Part shown: positions 18,839 through 31,334 of the stretch, piece after piece | How positions within the stretch are numbered: the stretch's first letter is position 1 | How the letters are laid out: each line of letters opens with the position of its first letter | NCBI RefSeq assembly: GCF_037890695.1 | Contig: NZ_CP149571.1 | Coordinates: 798,501-862,500 of the forward strand | Source of the DNA: Aeromonas jandaei | GTDB taxonomy: Bacteria; Pseudomonadota; Gammaproteobacteria; Enterobacterales; Aeromonadaceae | Length of the DNA: 64,000 nucleotides | Direction of reading: 5' to 3' | Position numbers and translations under genes: made by a program | Notes under the pieces: generated by a model | The model's input: only the letters and a program-made list of their open reading frames with translations | Database searches by the model: none | Told to the model about the DNA's origin: nothing

Positions 18839-18875
18839 AATCCTATCCTTCTAATAAGCAACAGGTTCAACTCTC
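18839..18875 (-). promoter_or_regulatory. ROSE-like RNA thermometer ahead of the second hsp20 gene
   Basis: On the minus strand TTGCT (18857-18861) precedes the Shine-Dalgarno AAGGA (18846-18850). This is the U(U/C)GCU anti-SD element of ROSE thermometers, which pairs with AGGA including a G-G mismatch. The folding is inferred by eye. Confidence 0.5.
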
Positions 18876-18930
18876 CACAGGCCCGTTATCGGCACCCGGG
18901 AAATTTTAAAATTTCAGTGAATTCAGGCTA

Positions 18931-19344
18931 TCAGCCGTTGATCTCGATCTTGCGCGGCTTCATCGCCTCAGGCACTTCACGCACCAGCTCGATGTGCAGC
19001 AAGCCGTTTTTCAGATCGGCCCCTTTCACCCGCACATAGTCGGCCAGCTGGAAGCGGCGCTCGAAACCACGTTCGGCAATCCCCTGATAGAGATAGTTGC
19101 GCTCGGTATCGGCCTGCTTGTTGCCCTTCACCGTCAACAGATTTTCCTGGAAGCTCAGCTCCAGCTCTTCCTGGGTAAAGCCCGCTACCGCCATGCTGAT
19201 GCGGTAGTCGTTGTCACCCAACTGCTCGATGTTGTAGGGGGGGTAACCGGCATTGCCATTGCTGGCCGCAGATTCGATGAGATTGGCCAGACGATCGAAA
19301 CCGATGGCAGAACGATAGAGCGGAGAAAAGTCGATAGAACGCAT
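18931..19344 (-). CDS. ibpA: Small heat-shock protein IbpA
   Basis: A 137 aa Hsp20 protein very close to E. coli IbpA (137 aa), beginning [19 protein letters not shown]. It keeps the YPPYNIE segment, the crystallin core [17 protein letters not shown], the [16 protein letters not shown] segment and the C-terminal IEI motif. It is the first gene after a clear sigma-32 promoter and has an RNA-thermometer-like leader. It probably co-assembles with the downstream paralogue on protein aggregates. Confidence 0.96.
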   Translation of the reverse strand: MRSIDFSPLYRSAIGFDRLANLIESAASNGNAGYPPYNIEQLGDNDYRISMAVAGFTQEELELSFQENLLTVKGNKQADTERNYLYQGIAERGFERRFQLADYVRVKGADLKNGLLHIELVREVPEAMKPRKIEING

Positions 19345-19440
19345 AGTATTACCCTCTTGTGAGCGATAACGGATTGTTTGCCCTCCTTATGGACGGGCGC
19401 CTGGTCGAAACCTCTGTCGAGCGTTCCGGCCTTGTTACCT
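19345..19440 (-). promoter_or_regulatory. ROSE-like RNA thermometer leader of ibpA
   Basis: The ~95-base leader ends with TCGCT (minus strand, 19362-19366) facing the ribosome-binding site AGAGGG (19352-19357), 7 bases before the ATG. The CGCTC/GAGGG pairing contains a central G-G mismatch and extends with A-T pairs, which is the ROSE pattern known from E. coli ibpA. The pairing was judged by eye. Confidence 0.6.
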
Positions 19441-19470
19441 ATATAGGGGCTCACTTTTTCCTTTCAAGGG
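19441..19470 (-). promoter_or_regulatory. Sigma-32 heat-shock promoter of ibpA
   Basis: Minus strand reads CTTGAAA (19462-19468), a 12-base spacer, then CCCCTATAT (19441-19449). This nearly matches the RpoH consensus CTTGAAA / CCCCATNT. Confidence 0.85.
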
Positions 19471-19624
19471 GATTTTTTCAAATTTTTTAAATGGCTGCGC
19501 CGATCTGTAGAACATCAACCTGTTGGCCCGATAGTGATGATAATCGACCCGTGGGCCACTGATGGCAACTCGCTCCGTCTCCCATAATTGGTTGCATATC
19601 CACCAGCCAACATGGAGCTATCCC

Positions 19625-20395
19625 ATGAAGATTACCCAGGTTCGCAACGCCACCTTGCTGCTCGACTATGCCGGCACCCGCTTTCTGATCGACCCCATGC
19701 TCTCGGCCAAGGGGGCTTTCCCCGGCTTTGAGGGCACCGCCAACAGCCAGCTGCGCAATCCACTGGTCGAGCTGCCGCTGCCGATCGATGAGCTGGTCGA
19801 TGTGGACGCCGTTATCGTCACCCACGACCATCCCGACCACTGGGATGACGCCGCCAGAGCGCTAATCCCCAAACATCTGCCGCTCTTGGTACAACACCAG
19901 AAAGATGCCGATGCCATTCGTGCCAGCGGCTTTGAGGATGTGCGCCTGCTGAGCGACCAGCCCGAGTTTGCTGGCATTCGCCTGCAGCAGACCGGTGGCC
20001 AGCACGGCAGCGACCAGTTGATGGCGGTACTGGGCGAGCGCATGGGAGAAGTGTGCGGCGTGGTCTTCTCCCACCCTGATGAGCAGTGCCTCTATCTGGC
20101 CGGTGATACCATCTGGCATCCCCGGGTCGAGCAAGCCCTGCAACAGCATCAACCCGAGATCATCATCCTCAACTGTGGCGATGCACAGGTGCCCGGGCTA
20201 GGTTCCATCATCATGGGCAAGGAGGATGTCGCCGCCGTTTATCAGGCCGCACCGCAAGCCACGCTGATCGCCAGCCATATGGAGGCGGTCAACCACGCAG
20301 TGCTGTCACGCCAAGAGCTGCGCGACTATCTGGCGGAACGGGGCATGATGGATCGGGTACGGGTGCCGCAAGATGGCGAGGCGATATCACTGTGA
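19625..20395 (+). CDS. Metallo-beta-lactamase-fold hydrolase, UlaG-like
   Basis: A 256 aa cytosolic protein with the metal-binding motif THDHPDHWD near residue 65 and further ligands in QQTGGQHG, LAGDTIW and ASHMEAVNH. This is the pattern of the UlaG/YcjG-like MBL family, not of beta-lactamases. The start I chose (MKITQVRNATLLLDY) has TGGAGC at a proper distance; an upstream in-frame ATG at 19562 would add residues without similarity. Substrate unknown. It is monocistronic, followed by a hairpin. Confidence 0.85.
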   Translation: MKITQVRNATLLLDYAGTRFLIDPMLSAKGAFPGFEGTANSQLRNPLVELPLPIDELVDVDAVIVTHDHPDHWDDAARALIPKHLPLLVQHQKDADAIRASGFEDVRLLSDQPEFAGIRLQQTGGQHGSDQLMAVLGERMGEVCGVVFSHPDEQCLYLAGDTIWHPRVEQALQQHQPEIIILNCGDAQVPGLGSIIMGKEDVAAVYQAAPQATLIASHMEAVNHAVLSRQELRDYLAERGMMDRVRVPQDGEAISL

Positions 20396-20402
20396 CCCAC
20401 AA

Positions 20403-20436
20403 AAGGGCCATGCCAGAGATGGCCCTTCGGCTTTCA
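20403..20436 (+). terminator. Hairpin after the MBL-fold gene
   Basis: A perfect 9-bp stem AAGGGCCAT / ATGGCCCTT with a 7-base loop is followed by a short T-rich stretch. Probable terminator. Confidence 0.55.
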
Positions 20437-20486
20437 CTGCCGAACGCTTATGATGAGGGGTCTGCGCGCAGAGAGGAGCCAACACC

Positions 20487-21446
20487 ATGACCACCCCGAT
20501 CGTTGCCGTGGTGACCTTCGATCACTTCAGCCCTTTTCACTGCGCCGTCCCCTGTCTCATCTTCGGCGATATCCTGCCGGGCCAGCCACTGTTCGAGCTC
20601 AAGATCTGCTGCGGCGATGGCAACCCTCATTCACACTCAGCGCAAGGCTTCACCATTCAGGCTCCCCATGGGATGGAGGTGCTGACCGAGGCGGAGATCA
20701 TCGTCATCCCCTTCTGGCACGACCCGGCCGCACGACCACCAGCACAGCTGCTCGATGCCCTGATTGCCGCCAGAGCCAGAGGTGCCCGGCTGGTCGGACT
20801 CTGCCTCGGCACCTATGTGCTCGCCTACGCCGGGCTGCTCAATGGTCACAAGGCATCGACCCACTGGGAGTACGAACAGGATTTCTGCCGCCGCTTTCCC
20901 TGCGTGCAGCTCGATACCAACGCCCTCTATGTGGATGACGAAGGGCTGGTCACCTCGGCAGGCACTGCCGCCGGGCTGGACTGCTGCCTCTATCTGGTAC
21001 GCCAGTACCACGGCTCGGCCATCGCCAACAAGGTGGCGCGACGGCTGGTGATCCCGCCCCACCGGGAAGGGGGTCAGGCCCAGTTTATCGAGCAGCCGGT
21101 GCCCGCCTCCACCCGCGATGTCCGGATGAACCAGTTGCTGGACCACCTGCGTGCCCATCTGGCAGAGCCCCATACGCTGGACTCTCTGGCAGATCTCACC
21201 CTGATGAGTCGACGCACCTTTACTCGCCGTTTTCATCAGGCAACCGGCCTCTCGGTGGGTGAATGGCTGCTGGCGGAGCGGCTCAGGCGCAGTCAGGAGC
21301 TGCTGGAGGTAAGCGGCCATTCCATCGATCGCATCGCCGAGCTGGTCGGCTTCAAGAGTGCCACCTCCCTGCGCAACCACTTCCGCGCCCGCTTTGCCAT
21401 ATCCCCCAGCGAGTGGCGACGCTCTTTTCGTGGCCATAACTCCTGA
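20487..21446 (+). CDS. GlxA-type AraC regulator with DJ-1/PfpI domain
   Basis: A 319 aa regulator. The N-terminal ~170 residues form a class I glutamine-amidotransferase-like (DJ-1/PfpI) domain with the nucleophile-elbow sequence LVGLCLGTYVLAYAG; the Cys is kept. The C-terminal ~100 residues hold two AraC helix-turn-helix motifs (DSLADLTLMSRRTFTRRF and SIDRIAELVGFKSATSLRNHF). The family includes FtrA and GlxA regulators. No obvious target is adjacent; the next genes are another regulator and a VOC protein. Confidence 0.88.
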   Translation: MTTPIVAVVTFDHFSPFHCAVPCLIFGDILPGQPLFELKICCGDGNPHSHSAQGFTIQAPHGMEVLTEAEIIVIPFWHDPAARPPAQLLDALIAARARGARLVGLCLGTYVLAYAGLLNGHKASTHWEYEQDFCRRFPCVQLDTNALYVDDEGLVTSAGTAAGLDCCLYLVRQYHGSAIANKVARRLVIPPHREGGQAQFIEQPVPASTRDVRMNQLLDHLRAHLAEPHTLDSLADLTLMSRRTFTRRFHQATGLSVGEWLLAERLRRSQELLEVSGHSIDRIAELVGFKSATSLRNHFRARFAISPSEWRRSFRGHNS

Positions 21447-21511
21447 TGATGCCCGCTGTACCCGCTCACTCCGCTATGGCAGGCTAACCAGAGACCCCGA
21501 GGAGTCATACC

Positions 21512-22216
21512 ATGTCCCGTTCCGAACGCCTGCTGACCCTGCTCCAGCTGCTGCGCGGCCACCGCTACGCCATCACAGGCGCGGAGCTGGCCAGCCAGCT
21601 TGGCATCAGCCTGCGCACCCTCTATCGGGATATCGCCACCCTGCAGGCGCAAGGTGCCCATATTGAGGGTGAACCGGGGATCGGCTATGTGTTGCGTCCT
21701 GGCTTCATGCTGCCGCCATTGATGTTCAGCGAAGAGGAGCTGGAATCGCTGGTGCTGGGGTCGCGTTGGGTCGTCGCCCACGGTGACGGTGCCTTGAGTG
21801 CATCGGCTAGCAGTGCGCTGGCCAAGATAGAAGCCGTGCTGCCCGCCGACTATCGCCTGCAGCTCCAGAGCAATGCCCTGCTGATCGGCACCTCCCGCAG
21901 CGACAGCCTCACCGATGAAGCCCCGCTGCGCAGTGCCATCCGCCAGCAACGCAAGGTGATCCTGGGCTATCGCGATCTCAAAGATGAGGCCTCTGAGCGT
22001 ACCGTCTGGCCATTTGCCCTCGGCTACTTCGAACAGGTACGGGTACTGGTGGCCTGGTGCGAACTGCGTCAGGGCTTTCGCCACTTTCGGGTCGATCGCA
22101 TCACCCGGATGCAGCAGCAAGATTGCCGCTATCCAAAAAGCAGAGAGAGCCTGCTGAAGGAGTGGCGCGCCACCCAGCAGATCCCACAGCCTAAATTCAT
22201 TGCTGACAGAAACTGA
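21512..22216 (+). CDS. YafY-type HTH_11/WYL transcriptional regulator
   Basis: A 234 aa protein with an N-terminal DeoR-like winged helix (RSERLLTLLQLLRGHRY, ISLRTLYRDIATLQAQG) and a C-terminal WYL sensor domain (LGYRDLKDEASERTVWPFALGYFEQVRVLVAWCELR). WYL domains usually bind nucleotides or other small ligands. An ATG preceded by GAGGAG marks the start. The VOC gene 66 bases downstream is a common partner of this family, so the two probably form a unit. Confidence 0.87.
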   Translation: MSRSERLLTLLQLLRGHRYAITGAELASQLGISLRTLYRDIATLQAQGAHIEGEPGIGYVLRPGFMLPPLMFSEEELESLVLGSRWVVAHGDGALSASASSALAKIEAVLPADYRLQLQSNALLIGTSRSDSLTDEAPLRSAIRQQRKVILGYRDLKDEASERTVWPFALGYFEQVRVLVAWCELRQGFRHFRVDRITRMQQQDCRYPKSRESLLKEWRATQQIPQPKFIADRN

Positions 22217-22282
22217 CAGCAGGTAGCGCCATGCTGACGGGGTCGGCGCCGATGCGCCATCTCATCAGCAAGGAGCATCACC

Positions 22283-22660
22283 ATGTTAGTCCCCCAGTTC
22301 ACCATCCTCTACGTTACCAATCCGACCCGCAGCGCGCTCTTCTACCGCGAATTGTTCGGGCGTGAACCAGTGGAGGAGTCACCTACCTTTGCCATGTTCG
22401 TGTTCGAATCGGGCGCCAGACTGGCACTCTGGTCCAGCGCCACAGTTGAACCTGCCGTGACCCAAACGGCCGGAGCGATGGAGCTGGCCTTCGCCCTCCC
22501 CGATGATGATGCCGTCGATCGCCTATCTGCCGAGTGGCTGGCGCGCGGGCTCACCCTGATCCAGGCGCCGACCAAGATGGAGTTTGGCTACACCTGCATG
22601 GCCCTCGATCCGGATGGCCATCGTCTGCGCCTCTACTGCCCGGCACCTGAGCTGAGGTAA
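22283..22660 (+). CDS. VOC-superfamily protein (glyoxalase/bleomycin-resistance fold)
   Basis: A 125 aa protein built of two beta-alpha-beta-beta-beta units, with the FYRELFGREPVEESPTFAMF start and the closing LDPDGHRLRLYCP. It resembles PhnB/YafY-partner VOC proteins. Metal-ligand positions are not all evident, so it may be a binding protein or an enzyme. AAGGAG precedes the start. It probably shares a transcript with the upstream WYL regulator. Confidence 0.82.
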   Translation: MLVPQFTILYVTNPTRSALFYRELFGREPVEESPTFAMFVFESGARLALWSSATVEPAVTQTAGAMELAFALPDDDAVDRLSAEWLARGLTLIQAPTKMEFGYTCMALDPDGHRLRLYCPAPELR

Positions 22661-22670
22661 TCCGGTTCAA

Positions 22671-22686
22671 TGTTCCACGTGGAACG
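22671..22686. promoter_or_regulatory. parS site 3
   Basis: TGTTCCACGTGGAACG, identical to site 2. It lies between the VOC gene and the GNAT gene. Confidence 0.88.
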
Positions 22687-22740
22687 ACCCTATCCGATCG
22701 GCTGTGTTATCATCTGCGCGCATCATTTTATGGATAAACA

Positions 22741-23505
22741 ATGACCACTCGACATAATCCACTCAAACTGTATCAGCCAGATAACTGCACAGCCGATGAA
22801 CTGAGCGAGAAGCAGTTGGCACTTTTTGCCCTGCTGCAACTGCGTGAGCAGGAGTTTGGCTTCAACCCCAACGTCATCGTCCACTACCCGGAAGCGAGCT
22901 TTCTCGGTACTCCGCTCGATTATCTGGATCAGCTGATCGATGAACAACGGCAGCAGGGCCACCTCATTAATGAGGTGGTGATACTCACCACGTATCAGGA
23001 GCTCTATACCCCTCTAACTCAAAGCGGTTATCTGCACGAAGCCGTTCATATGCCCGCAGGCCCGGATCACACTGCAATATTCAGAGCGCATTGCGGTTCT
23101 CAGCCAGCAGGCAAAATCCTCTATATCGAAGCGGTCAACGAGCAGGATCCCAAAATCCGGCCGACCTTTGTCTTGATGCTGCATGATGAGAATGGTGAAC
23201 TGCAGGGAGGTATGTCCGGGTCTATCTACTCCACAGACAATCGGCGATACGCCTATATCGGCACTGTGGTGGTGCAACCTGGGCAACCCGCAGGAACAGG
23301 CACCCTGCTCGCCAATACCGTGCTGGAGTACCTGACGCAGCAAGGGGTTTACGAGGTCAATCTCGGTACCCAGACCGCCGAGCCTTTCTATACCAAGCTG
23401 GGGTTCAGGGTCATCCACCACATAGTGCCAGCGTTGCGTCACCGCACGGCTAGCGATGGCGCAGTGCTAACCCACAATCTGGTCATCATGAGCAAAATGC
23501 TCTGA
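22741..23505 (+). CDS. GNAT-like acetyltransferase domain protein
   Basis: A 254 aa protein. The C-terminal half carries a GNAT-like core: YAYIGTVVVQPGQPAGTGTLL resembles the acetyl-CoA-binding motif A, and EPFYTKLGFRV is the usual motif B ending. The N-terminal ~120 residues are not recognised. The substrate is unknown. It starts 54 bases after a parS site and ends convergently with gyrB at a shared terminator. Confidence 0.7.
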   Translation: MTTRHNPLKLYQPDNCTADELSEKQLALFALLQLREQEFGFNPNVIVHYPEASFLGTPLDYLDQLIDEQRQQGHLINEVVILTTYQELYTPLTQSGYLHEAVHMPAGPDHTAIFRAHCGSQPAGKILYIEAVNEQDPKIRPTFVLMLHDENGELQGGMSGSIYSTDNRRYAYIGTVVVQPGQPAGTGTLLANTVLEYLTQQGVYEVNLGTQTAEPFYTKLGFRVIHHIVPALRHRTASDGAVLTHNLVIMSKML

Positions 23506-23524
23506 TAAAGCAGACTACAGATGT

Positions 23525-23554
23525 AAAAAAGCCGCTCTTGTGAGCGGCTTTTTA
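23525..23554. terminator. Bidirectional terminator between the GNAT gene and gyrB
   Basis: AAAAAAGCCGCTC / GAGCGGCTTTTT with a TTGT loop has A and T tracts on opposite sides and can serve both convergent transcripts. Confidence 0.88.
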
Positions 23555-23573
23555 TTGCAATCAGCGAGTCTGA

Positions 23574-27085
<3,512 letters not shown>

Positions 27086-27087
27086 GA

Positions 27088-28191
27088 CTAGATCCGCATC
27101 GGCATTACCACGTACTGAGCATCCTGATTTTCAAAATCCTCAATAATGGCGCTGCTGACGGAATCGCTCAGGCTAACCCGGATTTGCTCACATTTTAACG
27201 TATTCAGCACGTCCAGCACATAAGAGACGTTGAATCCGATCTCCATCTCGCCAGCAGCGTATTGTACGTCAAGCAGCTCTTCCGCTTCTTCCTGTTCCGG
27301 GTTGTTGGCGGTGATGCGCAGCAGGTTTTCCTGCAGATTGAGACGCACCCCACGGAATTTTTCGTTGGAGAGAATCGCAGCGCGGGCAAACGCCTGACGC
27401 AGATCCTCACGGCCGGCAATCAGGGCCTTGTCGCTGTTGCGCGGAATGACCCGACGCCAGTCCGGGAAACGGCCATCCACCAGCTTGGAGGTGAAGATGA
27501 AGCCGTCGAGAGCGGCACGCAAGTTGCTGCGACCGATCTGCAGTCGCACCGGCTTCTCTTCCGCTTCCAGCAGACGCACCAGCTCCAGCACCCCTTTGCG
27601 CGGCAGGATAACCTGATGATCGGGCAGCGATTCCCCCACTACCTCGCGGCGGCAGGTGGCCAGACGGTGACCGTCGGTCGCTACGGTACGCAGACCGTGA
27701 CCTTCGCTCTCGAACAGCATGCCGTTCAGGTAGTAACGCACATCCTGGCTGGCCATGGAGAACTGGGTTGCGTCGATCAGCTTCTTCAGCTCCAGCTGGC
27801 TGATATCGAACTCGAGCACGGACTCCCAATCCTCGATGTTCGGATACTCGGTCGCCGGCAGGGTCGACAAATTGAAACGGGAACGGCCGGAACGGATGAT
27901 CAGGCGATCGCCTTCGGTATTGAGACGGATCTCGGCGCCTTCCGGCAGACCACGGCAGATGTCCAGCAACTTGCGCGCCGGCACAGTGGTGCGGCCATCT
28001 TCACTGGCACCATTCAGATAGACCTGACCGATCATCTCTACTTCGAGATCGGTACCGGTCAGCGACAGCAGACCGTTGCTGACATCAAGCAGCACGTTGC
28101 CGAGGATCGGCAGGGTCGGTCGGCCACCCAGGGCACCGGACACCAGTTGCAGAGGACGTAACAGGGCCTCACGGCTAATTTCGAGCTGCAT
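27088..28191 (-). CDS. dnaN: DNA polymerase III beta sliding clamp
   Basis: A 367 aa ring-forming processivity clamp made of three similar domains. It starts MQLEISREALLRPLQLVSG and ends with the conserved YVVMPMRI, the C-terminal segment that helps form the hydrophobic clamp-binding pocket. Length equals E. coli DnaN (366 aa) within one residue. It lies 15 bases after dnaA and 2 bases before recF. Confidence 0.98.
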   Translation of the reverse strand: MQLEISREALLRPLQLVSGALGGRPTLPILGNVLLDVSNGLLSLTGTDLEVEMIGQVYLNGASEDGRTTVPARKLLDICRGLPEGAEIRLNTEGDRLIIRSGRSRFNLSTLPATEYPNIEDWESVLEFDISQLELKKLIDATQFSMASQDVRYYLNGMLFESEGHGLRTVATDGHRLATCRREVVGESLPDHQVILPRKGVLELVRLLEAEEKPVRLQIGRSNLRAALDGFIFTSKLVDGRFPDWRRVIPRNSDKALIAGREDLRQAFARAAILSNEKFRGVRLNLQENLLRITANNPEQEEAEELLDVQYAAGEMEIGFNVSYVLDVLNTLKCEQIRVSLSDSVSSAIIEDFENQDAQYVVMPMRI

Positions 28192-28206
28192 CTGTGCTCT
28201 CCGTTA

Positions 28207-29583
28207 TCAGGAAGAAAGGGTACGGATCAGGTTGGAGTAGTCCTCCTTGATGTCGTGACTCTCCTCCTTCAGCTGCTCGATCTTGCGGCAGGCATGAAGA
28301 ACGGTGGTATGGTCACGGCCACCAAAGGCATCACCTATCTCCGGCAAACTGTGATTGGTCAGCTCCTTGGCCAGAGCCATCGCCAGCTGGCGCGGGCGGG
28401 CCACGGAGCGGGAACGGCGCTTGGAGAGCAGATCCGCAAGCTTGATCTTGTAGTACTCCGCCACCGTCTTCTGGATATTGTCGATGGTGACCAGCTTCTC
28501 CTGCAACGCCAGCAGATCGCGCAGCGCTTCGCGTACGAAGTCGATATTGATGGCGCGACCGGTAAAGTTGGCGTTGGCGATTACCCGGTTGAGAGCCCCT
28601 TCCAGTTCACGGACGTTGGAGCGCAGCCGTTTGGCAATGAAGAAAGCCACTTCGTCCGGCAGGTGGATCTGGTTCTCGTCCGCCTTGCGCATCAGGATGG
28701 CGACGCGAGTCTCCAGCTCCGGCGGTTCGATCGCCACGGTCAGGCCCCAGCCGAAGCGGGACTTGAGGCGATCCTCGACACCGTTGATCTCTTTCGGATA
28801 GCGATCCGAGGTGAGGATGATCTGCTGGTTGCCTTCGAGCAAGGCGTTGAAGGTATGGAAGAACTCCTCCTGGGAGCGCTCCTTGTTGGCGAAGAACTGG
28901 ATGTCATCGATGAGCAGGGCATCGACGCTGCGGTAGTAACGCTTGAACTCTTCAATGGCGTTGTTTTGCAGCGCTTTCACCATGTCCTGCACGAACCGCT
29001 CGGAGTGCATATAGATGACTTTCGCATCTTTTTTGCTCTCCTTGATGGCATTGCCAACGGCGTGCAGCAGGTGGGTTTTACCCAAACCGGTACCGCCATA
29101 GAGGAACAGCGGGTTGTAAGCGCCACCCGGATTGTCCGCCACCTGACGGGCCGCCGCACGAGCCAACTGGTTGGACTTACCCTCGACGAAATTCTCGAAG
29201 GTATAGTTCACGTTGGTGTTGCTCTTGTGATTCGGCTCGGGCTTGGTTTCGGGCTTGCTTTCCCAGCTCTTCTGCAAGTTATTCACAGGCGCAGCACCCT
29301 GCGCCGGCGCTCTGCTTGCAGCGACGGTGACGGGGTGGGGACGATTGCCAATATCAAAACGCAGGGCGGGGCCATCGACCCCGCAAAGTTCGTTAATGAT
29401 GCCGTTCACCCGGATGAGGTACTTGTCTCGTACCCAGTCCAGAACGAAGCGATTCGGTGCATACAGGGTCAGAGTATTGTCACTCAACTCCGCTTGAAGC
29501 GGCCGGATCCACATGCTGAATTCTGCCGAGGGCAACTCATCTTGCAGCCGGTTAAGGCACTGCTGCCATAGCGAAGCAGTCAC
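28207..29583 (-). CDS. dnaA: Chromosomal replication initiator DnaA
   Basis: A 458 aa AAA+ protein that binds DnaA boxes and opens oriC. Domain I is at the N-terminus ([22 protein letters not shown]), then a variable linker. Domain III has Walker [12 protein letters not shown], Walker [14 protein letters not shown] and the sensor arginine region. Domain IV has the signature [41 protein letters not shown] region for box recognition. The start is GTG, with AGGAG at 7 bases. Transcription is away from oriC, and its leader has its own DnaA box. Confidence 0.98.
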   Translation of the reverse strand: MTASLWQQCLNRLQDELPSAEFSMWIRPLQAELSDNTLTLYAPNRFVLDWVRDKYLIRVNGIINELCGVDGPALRFDIGNRPHPVTVAASRAPAQGAAPVNNLQKSWESKPETKPEPNHKSNTNVNYTFENFVEGKSNQLARAAARQVADNPGGAYNPLFLYGGTGLGKTHLLHAVGNAIKESKKDAKVIYMHSERFVQDMVKALQNNAIEEFKRYYRSVDALLIDDIQFFANKERSQEEFFHTFNALLEGNQQIILTSDRYPKEINGVEDRLKSRFGWGLTVAIEPPELETRVAILMRKADENQIHLPDEVAFFIAKRLRSNVRELEGALNRVIANANFTGRAINIDFVREALRDLLALQEKLVTIDNIQKTVAEYYKIKLADLLSKRRSRSVARPRQLAMALAKELTNHSLPEIGDAFGGRDHTTVLHACRKIEQLKEESHDIKEDYSNLIRTLSS

Positions 29584-29620
29584 TCTAAACTCCTGTCGAT
29601 TGATTAACTAAAGACCGGCT

Positions 29621-29649
29621 ATTCTACGTTTTTAGCCGCCGGATCTCCA
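29621..29649 (-). promoter_or_regulatory. Candidate dnaA promoter
   Basis: Minus strand TGGAGA (29644-29649), 17 bases, TAGAAT (29621-29626) lies about 40 bases ahead of the GTG start. The -10 fits 5 of 6 consensus bases and the -35 fits 4 of 6. Confidence 0.5.
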
Positions 29650-29677
29650 GCCGTGCCCCCACGGATCCAGCAAATAA

Positions 29678-29698
29678 GATCCTTGACTTTCAAGGATC
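29678..29698. repeat. Dam-site inverted repeat in the dnaA upstream region
   Basis: GATCCTTGA, 3 bases, TCAAGGATC form a perfect 9-bp inverted repeat with a GATC site at each tip. It lies ~100 bp upstream of dnaA and may be a SeqA/Dam-sensitive or DnaA-regulatory element. Confidence 0.6.
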
Positions 29699-29730
29699 CA
29701 GCGCCTCCGGATCATCTTTCATCCCCAAAG

Positions 29731-29739
29731 TTACCCACA
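29731..29739 (+). promoter_or_regulatory. DnaA box in the dnaA upstream region
   Basis: TTACCCACA differs from the strong box TTATCCACA at one base. It suits autoregulation of dnaA. The rest of the 311-bp dnaA/ABC-transporter spacer is AT-rich towards the transporter and shows no further gene. Confidence 0.6.
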
Positions 29740-29894
29740 GCTTGATCCACTGCTGCAACTGGCGGATCTCGTGCTGCACTCCTGTTATTTCATATAACCA
29801 AATGTCATTTATTTTTTAAATTTTATTCCAATAACATCAGCGCCAAAGCAGTTATTACAACTACAAATACAAGACATTTAGAGAGAGAACCCCC

Positions 29895-30653
29895 ATGAAA
29901 ACTTCCATCAAGCTTATTTCCGGCGCAGCCATCCTGTTAGCTACCCTGTCTGGTCAGGCCATCGCCCAGGAGACCATCAAGGTCGGCATGTCCGGCAAGT
30001 ACTTCCCGTTCACTTTCGTCAAGCAGGACAAGCTGCAGGGCTTTGAAGTGGATATGTGGAACCAGATCGGCGAACGCACCGGCTACAAGGTCGAGTTCGT
30101 GACCGCCAGCTTCTCCGGCCTGTTCGGCATGCTGGAAACCGGCCGTGTCGATACCATCTCCAACCAGATCACCATCACCGACGAGCGCAAAGCGAAGTAC
30201 GACTTTTCCCAGCCCTACGTCTATGACGGCGCCCAGATCGTGGTCCGTCAGGGCAACAACACCATCCACGGCATCAAGGATCTGGAAGGCAAGAAGGTCG
30301 CGGTCAACCTTGGCTCCAACTTTGAAGAGCTGCTGCGCAAGAACGATCCGAACCACAAGATCGATATCCGCACCTATGACTCCGCCTTCGAACAGGATGT
30401 CGCGCTGGGCCGCATCGACGCCTTCGTGATGGACCGCGTCTCCACCGCCCAGCTGATCAAGGAGTCCAAGCTGCCGCTGCAACAGGCTGGCGCACCGTTC
30501 GAAACCATCGAGAACGCCCTGCCCTTCCTGAAGACCCCAGAGAAGCAGGCGCTGCTGAAAAAGGTCGATGAGGCTCTGACCGCCATGCGCAAGGATGGCT
30601 CCCTGCGTCAAATCTCCGAGAAATGGTTCGCGTCCGACATCACCGACAAATAA
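29895..30653 (+). CDS. Polar amino acid (cystine-type) ABC transporter, periplasmic binding protein
   Basis: A 252 aa solute-binding protein of cluster 3. A signal peptide ends at AIAQ-ET (residue ~24). The mature part starts IKVGMSGKYFPFTFVKQDKLQGFEVDMW and contains the family motifs RVDTISNQITITDERKAKYDFSQPY and GKKVAVNLGSNFEELL. The closest known relatives are the cystine-binding proteins (TcyJ/FliY, YckB). It begins a three-gene operon whose permease and ATPase follow directly. Ligand assignment is inference. Confidence 0.88.
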   Translation: MKTSIKLISGAAILLATLSGQAIAQETIKVGMSGKYFPFTFVKQDKLQGFEVDMWNQIGERTGYKVEFVTASFSGLFGMLETGRVDTISNQITITDERKAKYDFSQPYVYDGAQIVVRQGNNTIHGIKDLEGKKVAVNLGSNFEELLRKNDPNHKIDIRTYDSAFEQDVALGRIDAFVMDRVSTAQLIKESKLPLQQAGAPFETIENALPFLKTPEKQALLKKVDEALTAMRKDGSLRQISEKWFASDITDK

Positions 30654-31322
30654 ATGATGCACTTCGATATCGAGTACACCCTGGGGCTGTTTCCCATCCT
30701 GCTCAAATATCTGGGCACCACGATGGAGATGGCCCTGTGGGGATTCGCGTTGGCACTCGTACTGTCGCTGGCCCTGGCGATAGTACGGGTCTTTCGCATC
30801 CCCGTGATCCACTGGCTGGCGATGCTATATATCTCGTTCTTTCGGGGTACACCGCTGCTCGTCCAGCTGTTCCTGCTCTATTACGGGCTGCCACAACTGT
30901 TCCACGTATTTTCCGGGATGGATGCCTTTACCGCCGCCATCATAGGTCTGACCCTCCACTTTGCCGCCTACATGGCCGAGTCGATCAGAGCGTCGATCCT
31001 GGGTATCCATAAAAGTCAGATGGAGGCGGCGCTCAGCATCGGCATGAGCCGGCTACAGGCGATGCAGCGGATCATTCTGCCGCAGGCGGCACGCATAGCC
31101 ACCCCGTCGCTGATGAACTACTTCATCGACATGATCAAGAGCACCTCGCTGGCCTTTACCCTCGGTGTGGCCGAGATCATGGGCAAGGCGCAGATGGAAG
31201 CCTCCTCCTCCTTCAAGTTCTTCGAGAGCTTTATGGCGGTGGCGCTTATCTACTGGGTTGTGGTCATCTTCTTCACCCGCTTGCAGCACCTGCTGGAAAT
31301 TCGTCTCAACCGTGCCTATTAA
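30654..31322 (+). CDS. Polar amino acid ABC transporter, permease
   Basis: A 222 aa inner-membrane protein of the HisM/GlnP family with about five helices. The ATPase-docking EAA loop reads ESIRASILGIHKSQMEAALSIGM, and the PLLVQLFLLYYGLP segment is typical. The ATG follows the stop of the binding-protein gene directly. A half parS sequence occurs in it but is not palindromic. Confidence 0.92.
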   Translation: MMHFDIEYTLGLFPILLKYLGTTMEMALWGFALALVLSLALAIVRVFRIPVIHWLAMLYISFFRGTPLLVQLFLLYYGLPQLFHVFSGMDAFTAAIIGLTLHFAAYMAESIRASILGIHKSQMEAALSIGMSRLQAMQRIILPQAARIATPSLMNYFIDMIKSTSLAFTLGVAEIMGKAQMEASSSFKFFESFMAVALIYWVVVIFFTRLQHLLEIRLNRAY

Positions 31323-31334
31323 AGGAGGGCTCTC

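Noticed and set aside
30898..30907. TGTTCCACGT half parS sequence in the ABC permease gene
   Set aside because: The second half (ATTTTC) does not continue the palindrome, so ParB would not be expected to load here.
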